Under the pieces are notes generated by a model that saw nothing but the letters and a program-made list of their open reading frames with translations, was not told the origin of the DNA and made no database searches. 64,000 nucleotides of DNA from Carya illinoinensis (Eukaryota; Streptophyta; Magnoliopsida; Fagales; Juglandaceae): NCBI RefSeq assembly GCF_018687715.1, contig NC_056759.1:27376885-27440884 (forward strand), read 5' to 3'. Every line of letters begins with the position of its first letter. Position 1 is the stretch's first letter. This document shows positions 21,277 through 32,648 of the stretch, in pieces. The translations under genes and the position numbers were made by a program.

Positions 21277-23980
21277 ATGGCCTCCAAAGCCTCTTCTGAG
21301 CCCCTTCCTCCTTATTTCACAGGGAATCACTGGAATTCTTGGGTCACTGAAGCGGTCTTTGGACCCTCCAAACCACTTATGACATTCCCTATTCTGTTGT
21401 CCTAGAAGTTCCTCAACCAAGGGAACATGTTGTCACTTTTGATGGAATGGCATCTTGGGTGGCCCTTCACCCACTGAATTTTATGAACGGCCTGCGCCTC
21501 CCATTCTTGAAGTCCTCAATTACCTGGGGTTGGCCGTAGCTCAGCTTCACCCTAACACATGGCGGCTCCTGGCGCCCAGTTGCGTCATCTTTTAGAAGTT
21601 CCTCATTGGAACAGCCGAGGAGTACTCTAACCTAATGGCTAGGGAATTTTTGTCGGTGTACCATATCAACCACTTGCTAGGGAGCATATGTAGCTTCTAG
21701 GCTCAGATTGTTGGCTGGAGGATTGCTAAGTTGGAGTAGCATCATTTGAGTGTTAAGGACTACTCCCAAAAGTTCTTTTTCGTGTTGGGAATTTCCAGAG
21801 GGGGAGGTGGCCCATCAAGAATAGCTCATTCGGGTGGCTTGGGGGTTCCTCCTTTGCTCGCAGAGCTTGGAGGTTAGGTTAAACCAGAGGAAAGAGGATC
21901 GGCTGAATGCCGTGATAGCTTAGGCGAAGGTCCACCCTAACGAGGCATGCACCAACTTGGCCCTTTCAAATGAAAATGTTTGGAAGTGCGCCTCAAGTTT
22001 TGCTAGTGGCAAAGGGAAGCAACCGAAGGTTTGTTGTGATACTTACCCGGATGTTTCAGGCAGCGAGGCTTGGGGGTCTAACGACAGGAGAGACATTCTT
22101 CGAGGTGAGGCAAGGGATAGCAGCCCATCTCCTTCTAGGGGCTAGGCCGGAGCATCGGGGAGCCATGTTGAGATGTCTTGTGGTCGTGGATCTCATGGAC
22201 GGGTGCACACAACGCTATTTCCATGCCATGTCAAGCCTTCCTCCTCTTTCGCCGGCCCCCACCCTACTTTTGTCGGGCCACTGTTGACCTTCCTGGAATA
22301 AGAAGATGAAGTTGACCTCCAAGCTATCTTCTTTGGCTCCTTTGTGCATCGTACTCCTCACGAGGCATTCATGTCTTTTGTAGACACCTTGAGGGAGGAC
22401 GTCGCCCACAAGGTTTCAGAGATGGCCTAGGAGATCGGTTCCTAGGACGTAGAGTAAGATGTCTTCCTCGAGGCTTCCCCAACCGCCACCGAGAAGGAGG
22501 AAAAAGAAGAAGAAGAAGAATAATTGGAGGAGGAGCAAGAAGTTTTACATGAAGCCTCCTTTGGTCCCCCCCCCCCCCCTAAAACTACCTTTGGGGTAGG
22601 TAGTCATGAGGAAGTATTGGGGGTTATTCTCGATGCCCCCCCTTGGTCCCTGGGGTCATGGGCCAAGAAGAAATCGTTAGGATCCCCTCCCTTGTTGATA
22701 TATTGAGTGATGATGATGACTTCCAAAGTTCAGAGTCGGGACCCAGTTGTGACTCTCGCGGGGGGTTGACCCCACAGGCTCCATCGCCAAGCTGCCCTAG
22801 TCCATCTGGTAAGGTTTTCGATGAGGAGGAAGTCAAAGTGGGGGGGGGGGGGGGGTTGGGTCCCTTCCTGCAGTTGGGAATTGTCGATCCCTCCTCTTTT
22901 GTCAGGATCGGAGGAAGTCAGGCCCTTACTTTAGATCTCGACAAAGCCTGGGCCACAACCATCAAGTGAGTGGCCTAGAGACTGCGACCCACCTTGGCCT
23001 AGGTACGTCTCCTGCACCTTGATCACCCCATTGTGTCCTTTTCTCCACCTTTGGACTTTGAATTCCTGAGTGTCCCCCCCCCCCCCTCTCTTTTCTTTTT
23101 GTAGGCTACAGACTAGTTGGCAGAGATGATGGGCGAGGAGCTAGGGAAGTTGACTGAGGCCAACCGACAACTCACGATGTTGGTATGCCGCAAGCACTTC
23201 AAGCTAAAGTAGGTTGTTTGGCAGAATGATGGCCTCTCTACTAAGCACTAGGGGTTGGTCAATGAGGTGGAGGACCTATGGAAACACATTCGGCGCTTGG
23301 AGGCAGGTGTTGCGAGGCGTAAGTAAAAGGAGATGGCGTTGAAGAAGCTACTCCTCGAGGTTGAAGAAAACAATGATTGATGGGCGAAGTAGTGCCAATG
23401 CCTCAAGGAAGCCAGTGTTGCTGCCAGAAGAACCTAGCCACACAGGAGACAGAGCTGGACTCGACTCGAGTTGAACTGAGAAAACTCCAACGAGACCTAG
23501 CCTCCATCCGTGGGTAGAGCTCGAGGCTATTGTCCAGGAACTTCAAAATTACCCAAGAACTGTAGCATCTAAGGGAACAACTATGACTGGCCAAGGAACG
23601 AGCCAACGGTCTATTAGGGGAGTTGTTTAGAAAGAACCTCGATCTCTTGGTCGAGGATCTCAAAATCATAGGCCTGAGGTCAAACTTAGACAACATTGCC
23701 AGGAGTGCATCAGAAATTAAAGCCTAGATTGTGAATTCCAATGCCATCCGGGACACAGTCTGGACATATGGCTACAAGGTGGGCCTTGAATGACTGCAGG
23801 AACATCTACTGGTGCACCTCAGGCTGGATCTACAGACCCTTGACTTGACCTTCATTCCGCCAGATTTCCAGGCGTGGGCTTATGTCAAGAACTTCGAGAG
23901 CCGGAATATCCCCTATTTCCCTCAGGCGGTCCTCCTCCCCTGCTCCTTTAGTGAAGGGCTCGAGGTCCCTCACAACTTTT
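21277..23980 (+). pseudogene. Tat antisense ORF (PF04195-like), broken
   Basis: Runs opposite to pol. Starts MASKASSEPLPPYF. The conserved domain follows in pieces: PPILEVLNYLGLAVAQLHPNTWRLL (21,500-21,575), SNLMAREFLSVYHINHLLGS, YSQKFFFVLGISRGGG. This matches the domain called putative gypsy-type transposon, and the homologous block occurs in the second element (41,233-42,084). The C-terminal half is charged and coiled-coil-like (LRKLQRDLASIR, LREQLRLAKERANGLLGELF). It ends near LQTLDLTFIPPDFQAWAYVK (23,827-23,886). More than a dozen stops. No biochemical role is established for this ORF as far as I know. Confidence 0.75.
22566..22579. repeat. C14 homopolymer
   Basis: Fourteen C in a row within the Tat antisense ORF. 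Two more runs follow nearby: G16 at 22,840-22,855 and C13 at 23,074-23,086. Confidence 0.95.
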
Positions 23981-24096
23981 TTTTTTTTTTTTTGTACAGC
24001 CTTTTGTGCAAATTTCCTTTGCTTTAGTATTTTGTAGAGAATGCACGTTGTGAGAAAATGTAATGAAAGTTCCGTTCTTCTTGCTGCTCGTGTCTC

Positions 24097-24935
24097 ACTG
24101 ATGGGCACCAAGGCGGACCAAGTCTTAAGGATCAATTACAAGATTAAGAGCTACGAAGATCAATGAAGCAATCAAGAATTGGTACAATCCAATTGGGATG
24201 AAGCTAGCAAGAGTCCAATACTCATGATGGGCTTAAAAGAAGGAGAACCAGTTTTGATCCACTTAATCCAAGTTATGGAAAACACGACTTGGACGTATTG
24301 TTATTTAAGGCCATGGACTTATCTATTTCATTAAAATAGCTTATTTTATTAGTCATAGAAATTAATCTGGAATAATTAGGCTTAGGGGATGTCCAGCCCA
24401 CATGTCTTATTTCTAACGAATTAGGGTTTTTGGGAAGGCCTTGTATTTTGACCAAGGGCTTATTTAGAAAGTTATTATTTTATTTGAACTAGTGTTTTAG
24501 AAGTTACTGTAGCTCGATACTATTCACACTACAATACCCGCGTCACTATTCCTTTAGGATTTTAGGGATTGCTTATTTTAAGCGCTTGTAGCCTCATTTG
24601 AATAGGTAAGACATTATTGAAATTGATGAATTTTATTTATTGGGAGTTGAGTTTATCTCCTCTTGTTCTTGATTGAACGTTTGAACTTATTAAAGGTAAA
24701 TCACAACCTTTATGGCATTCCTTCTTTGTAATTTGGGTTCTTGAGACGGGTTTTTCAACAGGTCTAGATTTTAATATAATCTAGGTTCTTGAAACGAGTT
24801 CTCAACGGGTCTAGATTCTCCATCCATAGACTTGAGTTTGGCTTTCTTGGGTTGGTTTTCCAATATTGTTGTTGGGTCTCAAAGCGAGTCGATTGGAGTT
24901 TACACTCTCTACTCTTTCCTCTACGTCCCTTTGCT
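24097..24935. mobile_element. Possible solo LTR inside Tat element 1
   Basis: An 0.8-kb block of clearly different, more AT-rich composition lies between the antisense ORF and the tandem repeats. It begins TGATGGGCACCAAGGCGG and may end near GGGGTCACA. It has LTR-like wording (TATTTAAGG at about 24,302; TTCTTTGTAATTTGGGTTC) but no coding sequence. No second copy is in the window and no target duplication was confirmed, so this is a weak call. Confidence 0.3.
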
Positions 24936-24949
24936 TTGGGGTCACAGTG

Positions 24950-25402
24950 AGTCTAGAGACTCTATTTTGATGCGAGTTTAGGGACTCGACTTTGTTGGAT
25001 GGGGGGTCAGAAAGTCACAGAAACTTGGCCTTACCCCGTAGCTAGTCTAGGGATTCGTCTTCGGTGCAAGTCTAGGGACTCATATTCGGTGTGAGTCTAA
25101 GGACTTGGCTTTGTTAGACGTAGGGTCGGCAAGTCCCGAAGACTTGACCTTATCCCGCAACAAGTCTTGGGACTCGACTTTAGTGCAAGTCTAGAGACTC
25201 AAATTTGTTGGACGGGGGATCAGTAAGTCTCAGAGGCTTGGCCTTACCCCATAGTGAGTCTAGGGACTTAACTTCGGTGCGAGTCTAGGGACTCGGCTTT
25301 ATTGGATAGGGGGTCGGCAAGTCACAGAGACTTGGCCTTACCTCATAGCGAGTCTAGGGACTTGACTTCAGTGCGAGTCTAGGGACTCAGTTTTGTTGGT
25401 TC
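24950..25402. repeat. About 94-bp tandem repeat in Tat 3' region
   Basis: Four full units and a partial one: about 24,950-25,042, 25,043-25,160 (longer by about 24 bp), 25,161-25,254, 25,255-25,348, and a partial to 25,402. Each unit has GAGTCTAGGGACT, TTGGAYRGGGGGTCGGCAAG and CTTGGCCTTACC. It lies between the antisense ORF and the integrase stop codon, i.e. in the 3' untranslated part of the retroelement. Confidence 0.9.
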
Positions 25403-25485
25403 CAAACACAGGTGACAAGGAGTTTGAGGCAAACGTTCGTTCATTCTCATTCATAGATTTATGTACAATGTATTGCTTTCTGCCT

Positions 25486-26711
25486 TTATACAAAGTATCT
25501 CTTCAGGTGCTCAGCATTCCACTGGTGGGAGAGCTCGGTTCCCTGGTTGTCCTTGAGATGGTAAGAGCCTGGTCGGTTACTTTCGATTACCACGTATGAA
25601 CCTTCCCATCGCAATCCTAGCTTTCCTTCTTCCTGAGTGGTCACTCTAGTTTGTTTCAACACCATGTCACTTGCTCTGAAGGAGCGTGGTCTGACTAGCT
25701 TATTTAAGTATTGTTCTGCCTTTCACTTGTTGCTTGCCATTCGTATTGCCACCTCTTCCTTTCTTTCTTCTAGGAGATCCAACCCTTATGCTAGCCTCTC
25801 ATTGATGGTGCTTGGGTTGAAGTGCTGCACACGAAACGTAGGCATTCTGACTTCTACAATAATTATTGCTTCACTCCCAGAGGTGAGGGCCAAGGGCATT
25901 TCCCCGGTGGACATCCGAACGATCATCCGGTATGCCCATAGTACACTTGGGAGCTCTTTAGCTCATGCTCCTTTGTGTGCCCTAAGTCTCTCCTTGAGAG
26001 TGGAGGAGAGAGTTTTGTTGGTCGTCTTGGCTTGGCCATGGCTTGTGGGTGTCTCGGTGATGAATATTTTACCTTGATTTTGAGCTCTGTGTACCATTCC
26101 CGATAGTTCAAGCAGTCGAATTATTTTCCATTGTCTGATATGAAGCTTTGAGGGATGTCGAATCTGTAGACTACTGACTTCCATAGGAACTTTGTGATGA
26201 CCCAAGAGGTGATGCTTGCGAGGCCCCTGCTTCGCCCTATTTTGTAAAGTAGTCGACTGCTACAACTATGAACTTGGCCCCTCCTTTGGTTGCTGGGAAT
26301 ACGTCAATTAGGTCCAGGCCCCACTGAGCGAAAGGCCATGGGGCAATGATCTATGTTTGCTCCTTTTACTGGCCTGTCCTCCTAACACTTTAGACACTTT
26401 CTTATGAAGTCTTCTACATCTCTGAGGGAGTAGAGCTAGTAATACCTGGCTCGGGTAGCCCTTGAGGCCAGGGCTTGTCCCCCTGAGTGGCTCCCGCAGA
26501 TTCCTTCATGGATCCCCGCCAACACATATCACGCCTCTTTTAGCGAAAGGCATCTGAGGAGTGGCTCGTAGAAGCCTATCTTGTATAGGACCCTGTCAAG
26601 CAAGGTGAACTGGGCCACCTTATTCCTAACCTTACGCACTTCTTCTAGGTTGCTAGGCAATTTGCCCTTCTGCAGGAGTTTCCTGACTTCTTCAGTCCAA
26701 TCCCGGGCCAT
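25486..26711 (-). pseudogene. Tat element 1 integrase remnant
   Basis: Minus strand. It starts with an open stretch (26,529-26,711) MARDWTEEVRKLLQKGKLP...RVLYKIGFYEPLLRCLS, the lead-in to the zinc-binding domain. The core piece WPFAQWGLDLIDVFPATKGGAKFIVV (about 26,260-26,340) carries the first catalytic Asp. The C-terminal block LRWEGSYVVIESNRPGSYHLKD and QWNAEHLKRYF ends at a TAA at 25,486-25,488. Numerous stops between. Confidence 0.8.
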
Positions 26712-26922
26712 GGGGGGCCGCGTGGGGGTGGGGTGGAGGGGCTAGGATGGCGACAGACACCTCAACCCCAAAGGATGGAGTGTTGACTATTCTGTTTTGA
26801 CCACAATGTGTTTTGGAAGGCGAAGCTCCTCCTGCTTAGATGTGACCTTTGCCAGCAGGTCCACCTTTTGATTTTCCCCTTTTGGGATTTGTTGGATGCT
26901 AAAATAATAGAAGTGGCCAGGC

Positions 26923-27400
26923 TCATTGCAGACGAGCTAAAGATAATTTTTTAGCCTTTCTTCTTTCGCGACAAATTGCCCCAGTTTTTTTTAAGCGGTT
27001 AGGCTTATTGCAGACAAGTTGAAGATAATTTTTGAGCCTTTTTCTTTTCATGGCAAACTGCCCTAGTACATGGCTAACGATGATCTGGGAGTCTGCCTTT
27101 ACTTCTATTTCCTCAGCCCCCAGTAGTCGAGTGACAGTCATGCTGGCTAGGAGTGCCTCATACTCGGTGTCGTTGTTGGTTACTTTGAAGGTGAGCTTGA
27201 TTGCGTAATTTTGCTCCTCTAGATGTTCAGTCACCAGGTGCTCCCCCACACCTTCACTAGCCTGGCAGAACGAGTCATCCACATAGACTTGCAAGGGCTT
27301 TCCTAGGGGTGCGACCGAGACTTCTTCAGAGAAGCTGGTGAATTTTGCGATGAAGTCTGCTAGCACTTGTCCCTTGATTGCGACTTAGGGCCAGTACTCA
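26923..27400 (-). pseudogene. Tat element 1 RNase H
   Basis: A largely open stretch (26,923-27,366). The sequence shows LADFIAKFT, VYVDDSFCQASEGVGEHLV (catalytic first Asp; usual text YVDGSSN), VTNNDTEYEALLASM (Glu) and VKADSQIIVSHVLGQF (Asp), the active-site triad of RNase H. A local duplication is visible: the segment around GCAGACGAGCTAAAGATAATTTTT (26,928) is repeated imperfectly at about 27,010. Confidence 0.85.
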
Positions 27401-28093
27401 ATGTCAAACTCGCTAAGCTTGATTGCCTACTTAGCAAGCCGGTCCGAGGTATCCGACTTCTGCAAGATTTTCTTAAGGGGTTGGTCGGTGAATACCATTA
27501 AGGGGTGGGTTTGGAAGTACGGCCTTAGCCTTCTCGTTGCAACCACCAGTATGAACACCAACATTTATGTCTGCAGATACCTGACTTTGGCTCCACAGAA
27601 GGCCTAGCTCTAGTAGTAGACGGGCCTCTGCCCTTCCTCCGTGTCTCGGACCAGTACTATCGAGGCGGCATGCGGGGACATAGATAAATACACGGTTAAA
27701 GCTTATACCGCCTTCATTTGGCTGTGCGAGGGGATGGGCTAGATACCTCTTCAAATCAGAGAAAGCCTCTTCACAGACCGCATCTCATCCTTGGGCTTTC
27801 ATCAAGATCTTGAAGAAAGGGAGGCATTAATCGGCTGACTAGGAAATAAAGCAATTGAGGGTTGCCACCTAGCCTGCCAACCTCTGGACTTCGTGGAGGT
27901 TACGAAGGGAGAGCATTCCCACTATTGCTTCGACTTTTCTAGGATTGGCCTTGATCCCTTTCTTGGAGACCATAAACCCCAAGAACTTTCTAGACTCCAC
28001 CACAAACGCACACTTTACTAGGTTGAGTTTCATCTAGTGTCACCGGAGAACTGAGAAGGCCTCCCAAAGGACCACTAGATGCTACTCTGGATT

Positions 28094-28640
28094 CTAGCTT
28101 TTTACCAACAGGTCATCCATGTACACTTCCATGTTTTGGCCGATCTGTTGTTTAAACATCCAATTGACCAGCCTCTGATATGTTGTGCTAATATTCTTGA
28201 GGTCGAACGACATGGCTTTGTAATAGTATAGCTCTTGATCCATGATGAATGTTATCTTCTCCTTGTCGTCCGGGCTCATCCTAATTTGATTGTAGCCAGA
28301 GTAAGCATCCATGAAGCTGAGGAGGGGTGTCCTGCCGTCGAATCCACAATTAGGTTGCTGCATGGCAAGGGAAAACTATCCTTTGGGCAAACCTTGTTTA
28401 GGTTGATGAAGTTGATGTACATCTGTCACTTCTCATTGGCCTTCTTTACCAAGACCACATTGGAGAGCCATTCAAGGTAATAAACCTCTCGGATGAATCT
28501 TGTTTCCAGGAGGCGATCCACTTTGTCAACTATAGTCGCATATTTCTTAGCGTTGAGGGTTCGTCATTTCTGCTTAACTTTCCTAGCCACCGAGTCGGCA
28601 TAGAGCCAGTGTTCAATGATAGAGTTGTCTATCCCATGCA
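28094..28640 (-). pseudogene. Tat element 1 reverse transcriptase
   Basis: The open core (28,094-28,363) reads LLSFMDAYSGYNQIRMSPDDKEKITFI, then YYYKAMSFDLKNISTTYQRLVN and MEVYMDDLLVKS. The catalytic Asp of motif A and the YMDD motif are intact. The N-terminal part upstream (28,364-28,640) carries WLSNVVLVKKANEK-like text with stops. Several conserved residues are altered (PFGLKNAGATYQ to SFDLKNISTTYQ). Confidence 0.85.
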
Positions 28641-28703
28641 TCTCCTCGTGGCTTCAGGCGAACATGTCTTGGTTCTTGATGAGGAGGCGCTTCAAGGCCT
28701 GCT

Positions 28704-29069
28704 TCAACTTGCGGTCCAGCTTGGTCCCAACTTGGATGGTTCATTCGGTCTTTGTTGGTCAACCGAGACCAGCTCCAAGGATTCGTTAGGCTTGGCCTGC
28801 AGAAAGGCTTGCTCTTCATAGACCTCTTCATCTGGTTTGTCTAGGACAGGAGGCGTAGGCAGCCTATATGTCTCTCCGGCTTCTCCAACTGTCACAACCA
28901 CTCTAACTTCACGCCCCATCTCCTGAGTGCAATGCTCCCAAGTTGGGTCTTGCTCGCTGCAGATCTCCATCACCCTTGATGGGTCCTCGAGTTTGTTGTG
29001 CATCTTTCGTGCACCTGTGTTGGCAGGTAGTTGATTCTCAACGGACGGTGCACCCTTATGCTCGTCCAT
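28704..29069 (-). pseudogene. Tat element 1 protease/linker segment
   Basis: A 121-codon open stretch in line with the pol gene, acidic and proline-rich (EAGETYRLPTPPVLDKPDEEVYEEQ). It corresponds to the region just before reverse transcriptase in Tat polyproteins. No protease active site is visible. Most of gag and protease is missing between here and the LTR. Confidence 0.55.
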
Positions 29070-29388
29070 CTTTACTCACTTATCCCTTATCTCCCAGAGC
29101 TTAGCATACATTCTGCACCTCTCTTCTCCCATTGTGGTACTTGCCAAGACACGCCTTAGGCCAATGCAATTGTCGCCTCTAGGTTAGCTCTCACCAGCTG
29201 CTTCTTTGCTAGCCATCTCGGCACTACGTTCTCCTGGCAGGGCTTTCCTCTTTTCTCCGAGAATCCTGTTGATGTCTCCTTCATCCCTACAACTCTCACC
29301 TCCACTGCTTCCTCCTGGTCCTCCTCTCTCAATACTATTTAGGATCGTGTTGTTGCAGGTGCACGAAGTTCACGCTTCTATGAAAAAG

Positions 29389-29409
29389 ATCCAACAGACG
29401 GTGCCACTA
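29389..29409 (-). promoter_or_regulatory. Tat element 1 primer-binding region
   Basis: On the minus strand the text after the LTR end reads TGGCACCGTCTGTTGG, matching the TGGCGCCGTCTGTGGG-type motif next to the LTR of Tat elements. Confidence 0.6.
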
Positions 29410-29413
29410 TTTA

Positions 29414-30100
29414 TGTTGTATTTCACGGCCCAAGCTTTCAACACCTGCAAGAAGGGAGAGCAGTGGGTTTTGATGAAGTTTAAGAATTCTCCGATGCCTA
29501 AGTTAGTTGAAGATGCTCGAATGGAGAAAAAAGATAAATCAAATCAAGAAGAAGAACGAGAAGCATTTAAGAGAGAAAATTCCAAGAGAGTTTCTCTGGG
29601 AGTGATGAGAGTATTTATACTTGGTTTGGATCTGGTTGTCGAGGGGGATTGTGGGTTGTCAACCTGCACTTGGGTCAGACCTATCGCCAGCCACCCTTCG
29701 GTCCCATCCTGGCAGGGTGTTAAGGGGGGCTATGCCGATCTACAGTGCCTGTGTGTTGTAGCGTGTTTGGGTCCCCTAACACTTATTAAATGTGGCATGC
29801 CTCCTAACTTGACATGCCTAGGAGCAGACACCTCTAGCCTACTGCTGTAGGCTATTTACACAACTGTGGGGCTAGGTCTACTACTAAGCTATCGGGTGCT
29901 TACTATCCCACTACGGACCCATTGCTAGGGCCGAGCTGGGCCCCTTGGCCTCTTTGGATGGGGTGGCGCATTTTGAGCTCTGCGCTTGGCTCCCGTTCTA
30001 GGCCTCTAGCATGCTATAGTTCCCTACCTAATGGGCCTATACTCCCTGCGACTTGGTCTCTTTAGGCTTGGGCCTTTTACAGCGAGGGCCTCCCCTCACA
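29414..30100 (-). repeat. Tat element 1 LTR, right (5')
   Basis: Full-length LTR, 687 bp, TGTTG...CTCACA in plus orientation. On the minus strand a TATA box TATAAATAC lies at about 29,612-29,619, consistent with minus-strand transcription. Confidence 0.8.
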
Positions 30101-31507
30101 CTCTAACTTTAATCACGTCAACAAATGACATCTTTTTATTTTATTTTTTTATTTTTATCAATTACTGACTCTCACACTATCCATGATGGTAATGAAAGAA
30201 AGAGTTCGAACACTTTCCTTGCTGTTTACAAAATTCATTGCTATAGCTAACCCTCTTTATTTTCCAATTATCAAAAAGAAAAAAGAAAAAAGAAAATCTT
30301 TGTATTTGTTTGTCTCCCTTGTATTGAGAAGTTGGAGTGCTAATTTATGCCAAGTTGGTCATGGGATATACAAAGACATACATGTTGGCAGTTCGAACAC
30401 ACACGGAACATATACTATCTTTTATATATGCTCTCACTTCTCATTCTCTTTGCTCTTGGGGTTCTCAATGCCACACAAGTACTATCCTCTACAATACTTA
30501 TGTCTGCACTCTTCACAACTTGCTAATTGAATTAACATCCACAATATCTTTAACGTGGGTCACATATCCAAAAAGTAAAGTAAAAATGTTGAACCTTAGG
30601 CACTCGATGTTCACCCCCTTCTTTAGTCCCTTGCTAGTTTCTCTCTGACACAACCTATGAGCTCCACTTTTTTTACTTTTTCGCAGTGCGAGAATCACAT
30701 ATACCCATTTGGGTGAGTTTGGAGTCTTGCGACGAAGTATAACACAATGGAGTTAGGATTTTTTATCTAGCTTTTTATCATAAGAGTTGTCCTACTTTGC
30801 CACAGGATAATGTAATTGAGGAAGTAGATATCCCTAACAGACATTTTACGATAAAAAACAATCACTTAAATCACTGTGGTCTCCGGCCACCGGATTACAA
30901 TCCCTTTTTCGGATCGTACAAAAACTGCCACTTTTGCGGCTCCCCTTTGGAGGGAAAGGGTAGGGAATATTATTTGTTTGTAGTGCTTGTTTATTTTTAT
31001 ATTTCTTTAGTGTTGCACTAGTTATGAAAGACTGTTTGTTGGGACCCCTACCTCTTATCCATGTATTCTTGTATCCTTAATTATAATAAATCAAGCTTAG
31101 TTAGAAAAAAATAGGTGATGTTGTCAATTATACAAAATTAATAGATCCCAAATTAAAAAAAATGCAGCCATAGCGACACTCCGGCCACAAGCTTCTCTGC
31201 TGCAATAGCCATCTCAGAAGAGTTAGTAGTCATAAAAGCTCGAACAATAGGCAGAAAATTACAAATGACACCTAGTTACAATGGAATGTTGCACTTTCTA
31301 GGCATGGCAGGAGCCATGATGTGAAGTCGATCTCAAACTTTCTGAAAGACAACCATAATGATACCATTCTGTAACGTCATTGAGATCCATTGGTGCTATC
31401 TATTATTCAAACTTTCTAGGTCCGAATTAAACTTTTGAAATGTGACGAAACTTTCTTGCCTTGAGACCCCCATAAAAATTCATTGGGCTTTAATATCATT
31501 AATTTTG
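30101..31507. other. Tail blocks of tandem copy 2
   Basis: Continues the ancestral sequence interrupted by the Tat element: 30,101-30,550 matches 5,155-5,640 and 30,558-31,507 matches 7,196-8,206. Contains a 74-codon open frame (30,797-31,021) with CHFCGSPLEGKG that is broken in copy 1. I do not regard it as a gene. Confidence 0.6.
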
Positions 31508-32648
31508 ATAGATTGTGACCCACGTTGAAAGGCCTTTATCGTTCTTATAATTTCCTTTTTCTCCTTCTAAAATGTTTCATACGATTTGAAAGTCTTGTGT
31601 ATACATACATATATACATGAATAAGTTTTCAGTAAACCAAAAAATAGAATATAAAAGGAGGCGCTCTAACAAAATACCCCATTACAATCAATACAACCCA
31701 TATAATTAAAAACAAAAAAAATGGCAATGGTGCCAAATAATTGTTTTGAGCCTATATTTCCTCCGGTAGACTGAGTAAATGACTCCCAAAGAGCGGTTTG
31801 AAACATATAGAAGATTTTGCAAAATTGAGGCTAAAAGCCCAAGTTGGTAATTTTGCACTGTAGTTGACTTGTTCAATATTTCCAATTATCTTATTCCTCC
31901 AGACCTTAGGAAAAGGAAGTAATAAATGATGTCTACTTCTAACACAAGAGGAGAGTTAAAAGGGGTGTCCATGGCAAGGGGAGGCTTATGTATAAACAAA
32001 AATGTTGAATACAACCGCTGAGAGAACTGCTGTGCAACCGTTGGCCATGTGGAAAAAATAAAATGGTGTGTTTTGTTAATCAAATAAAATGGTGTATTTT
32101 TTTCTCTTTTTCCTTCTCTCCATCTGACTCCTCTCCAGCCTTCTCCTTCATCCTCCCCCTTCTCCATCCTTCTCTCATTCGCTCACCTTCTTGCTTACAA
32201 GCACCGTCAATGAGTATTGGTTTTAGCAAGCTAGTAGAATTTTGCTTTTATTTTTCTACATAATTTTTGTTTGTTACTTTTTGCTTTGTGAGTTTGATGA
32301 GGACCGAAGAAAATTCGAAGCTCTTCATTTTTTTTTTTTTTAGGACGCAAGATTCTGTAAAAGAACCTATGAAAAGCTCTAACTCAAATGCAAAACTCAA
32401 AAAGTGAAAAGATCAATTTAGTCCTTCAAAATTTTACTCCATACCCATATCCAGATTTCACACTCATAACCATTTGGGTATATGGAGTAAACTAGCATTA
32501 AAACCAAAAATAAAAACTTGAAGTTTGCTTTACAAACAAACCAAAACAAAAAATAAATTTGAATTTCTCAGTCATAATCCTGTCAGTTGCCTCTTTAATT
32601 TTCTCAAGGAGAAAAAAAAGAAAGAAAATCAAATCTAGAAAAGTAGAA

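Larger units (their letters stand above)
20442..30100 (-). mobile_element. Ty3/gypsy Tat-lineage element 1, degenerate
   Basis: Runs from TGTTG to CTCACA and is flanked by TTCTA (20,437-20,441) and CTCTA (30,101-30,105). The empty site in copy 1 reads ACTCTAAC, so the target duplication was probably CTCTA with one later change. The pol gene lies on the minus strand, ordered protease region, reverse transcriptase, RNase H, integrase from high to low coordinates. A second ORF on the plus strand sits beside the 3' LTR. This antisense ORF and the GGCRCCGTCTGTTGG primer-region motif are typical of the plant Tat group. Gag is almost wholly missing, and pol has many stops. Confidence 0.85.
8207..31507. 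repeat. SAUR tandem segment, copy 2
   Basis: Second tandem copy, swollen by two large retrotransposon insertions. Order: upstream block, MITE (9,175-9,588), intact SAUR (9,815-10,147), 10,300-11,800 unique sequence, copia remnant (12,420-19,828) holding a chromovirus (14,011-19,156), the Tat element (20,442-30,100), and the tail blocks 30,101-31,507. Removing the insertions restores the order seen in copy 1. Confidence 0.8.

Noticed and set aside
29206..29850. 214-codon plus-strand frame
   Set aside because: It runs antisense across the Tat gag start, primer region and LTR, so it cannot be a gene of that element.
30797..31021. 74-codon frame with CHFCGSPLEGKG as a small conserved gene
   Set aside because: The sister block in copy 1 (7,480-7,680) has stops and frame changes, so there is no coding conservation.
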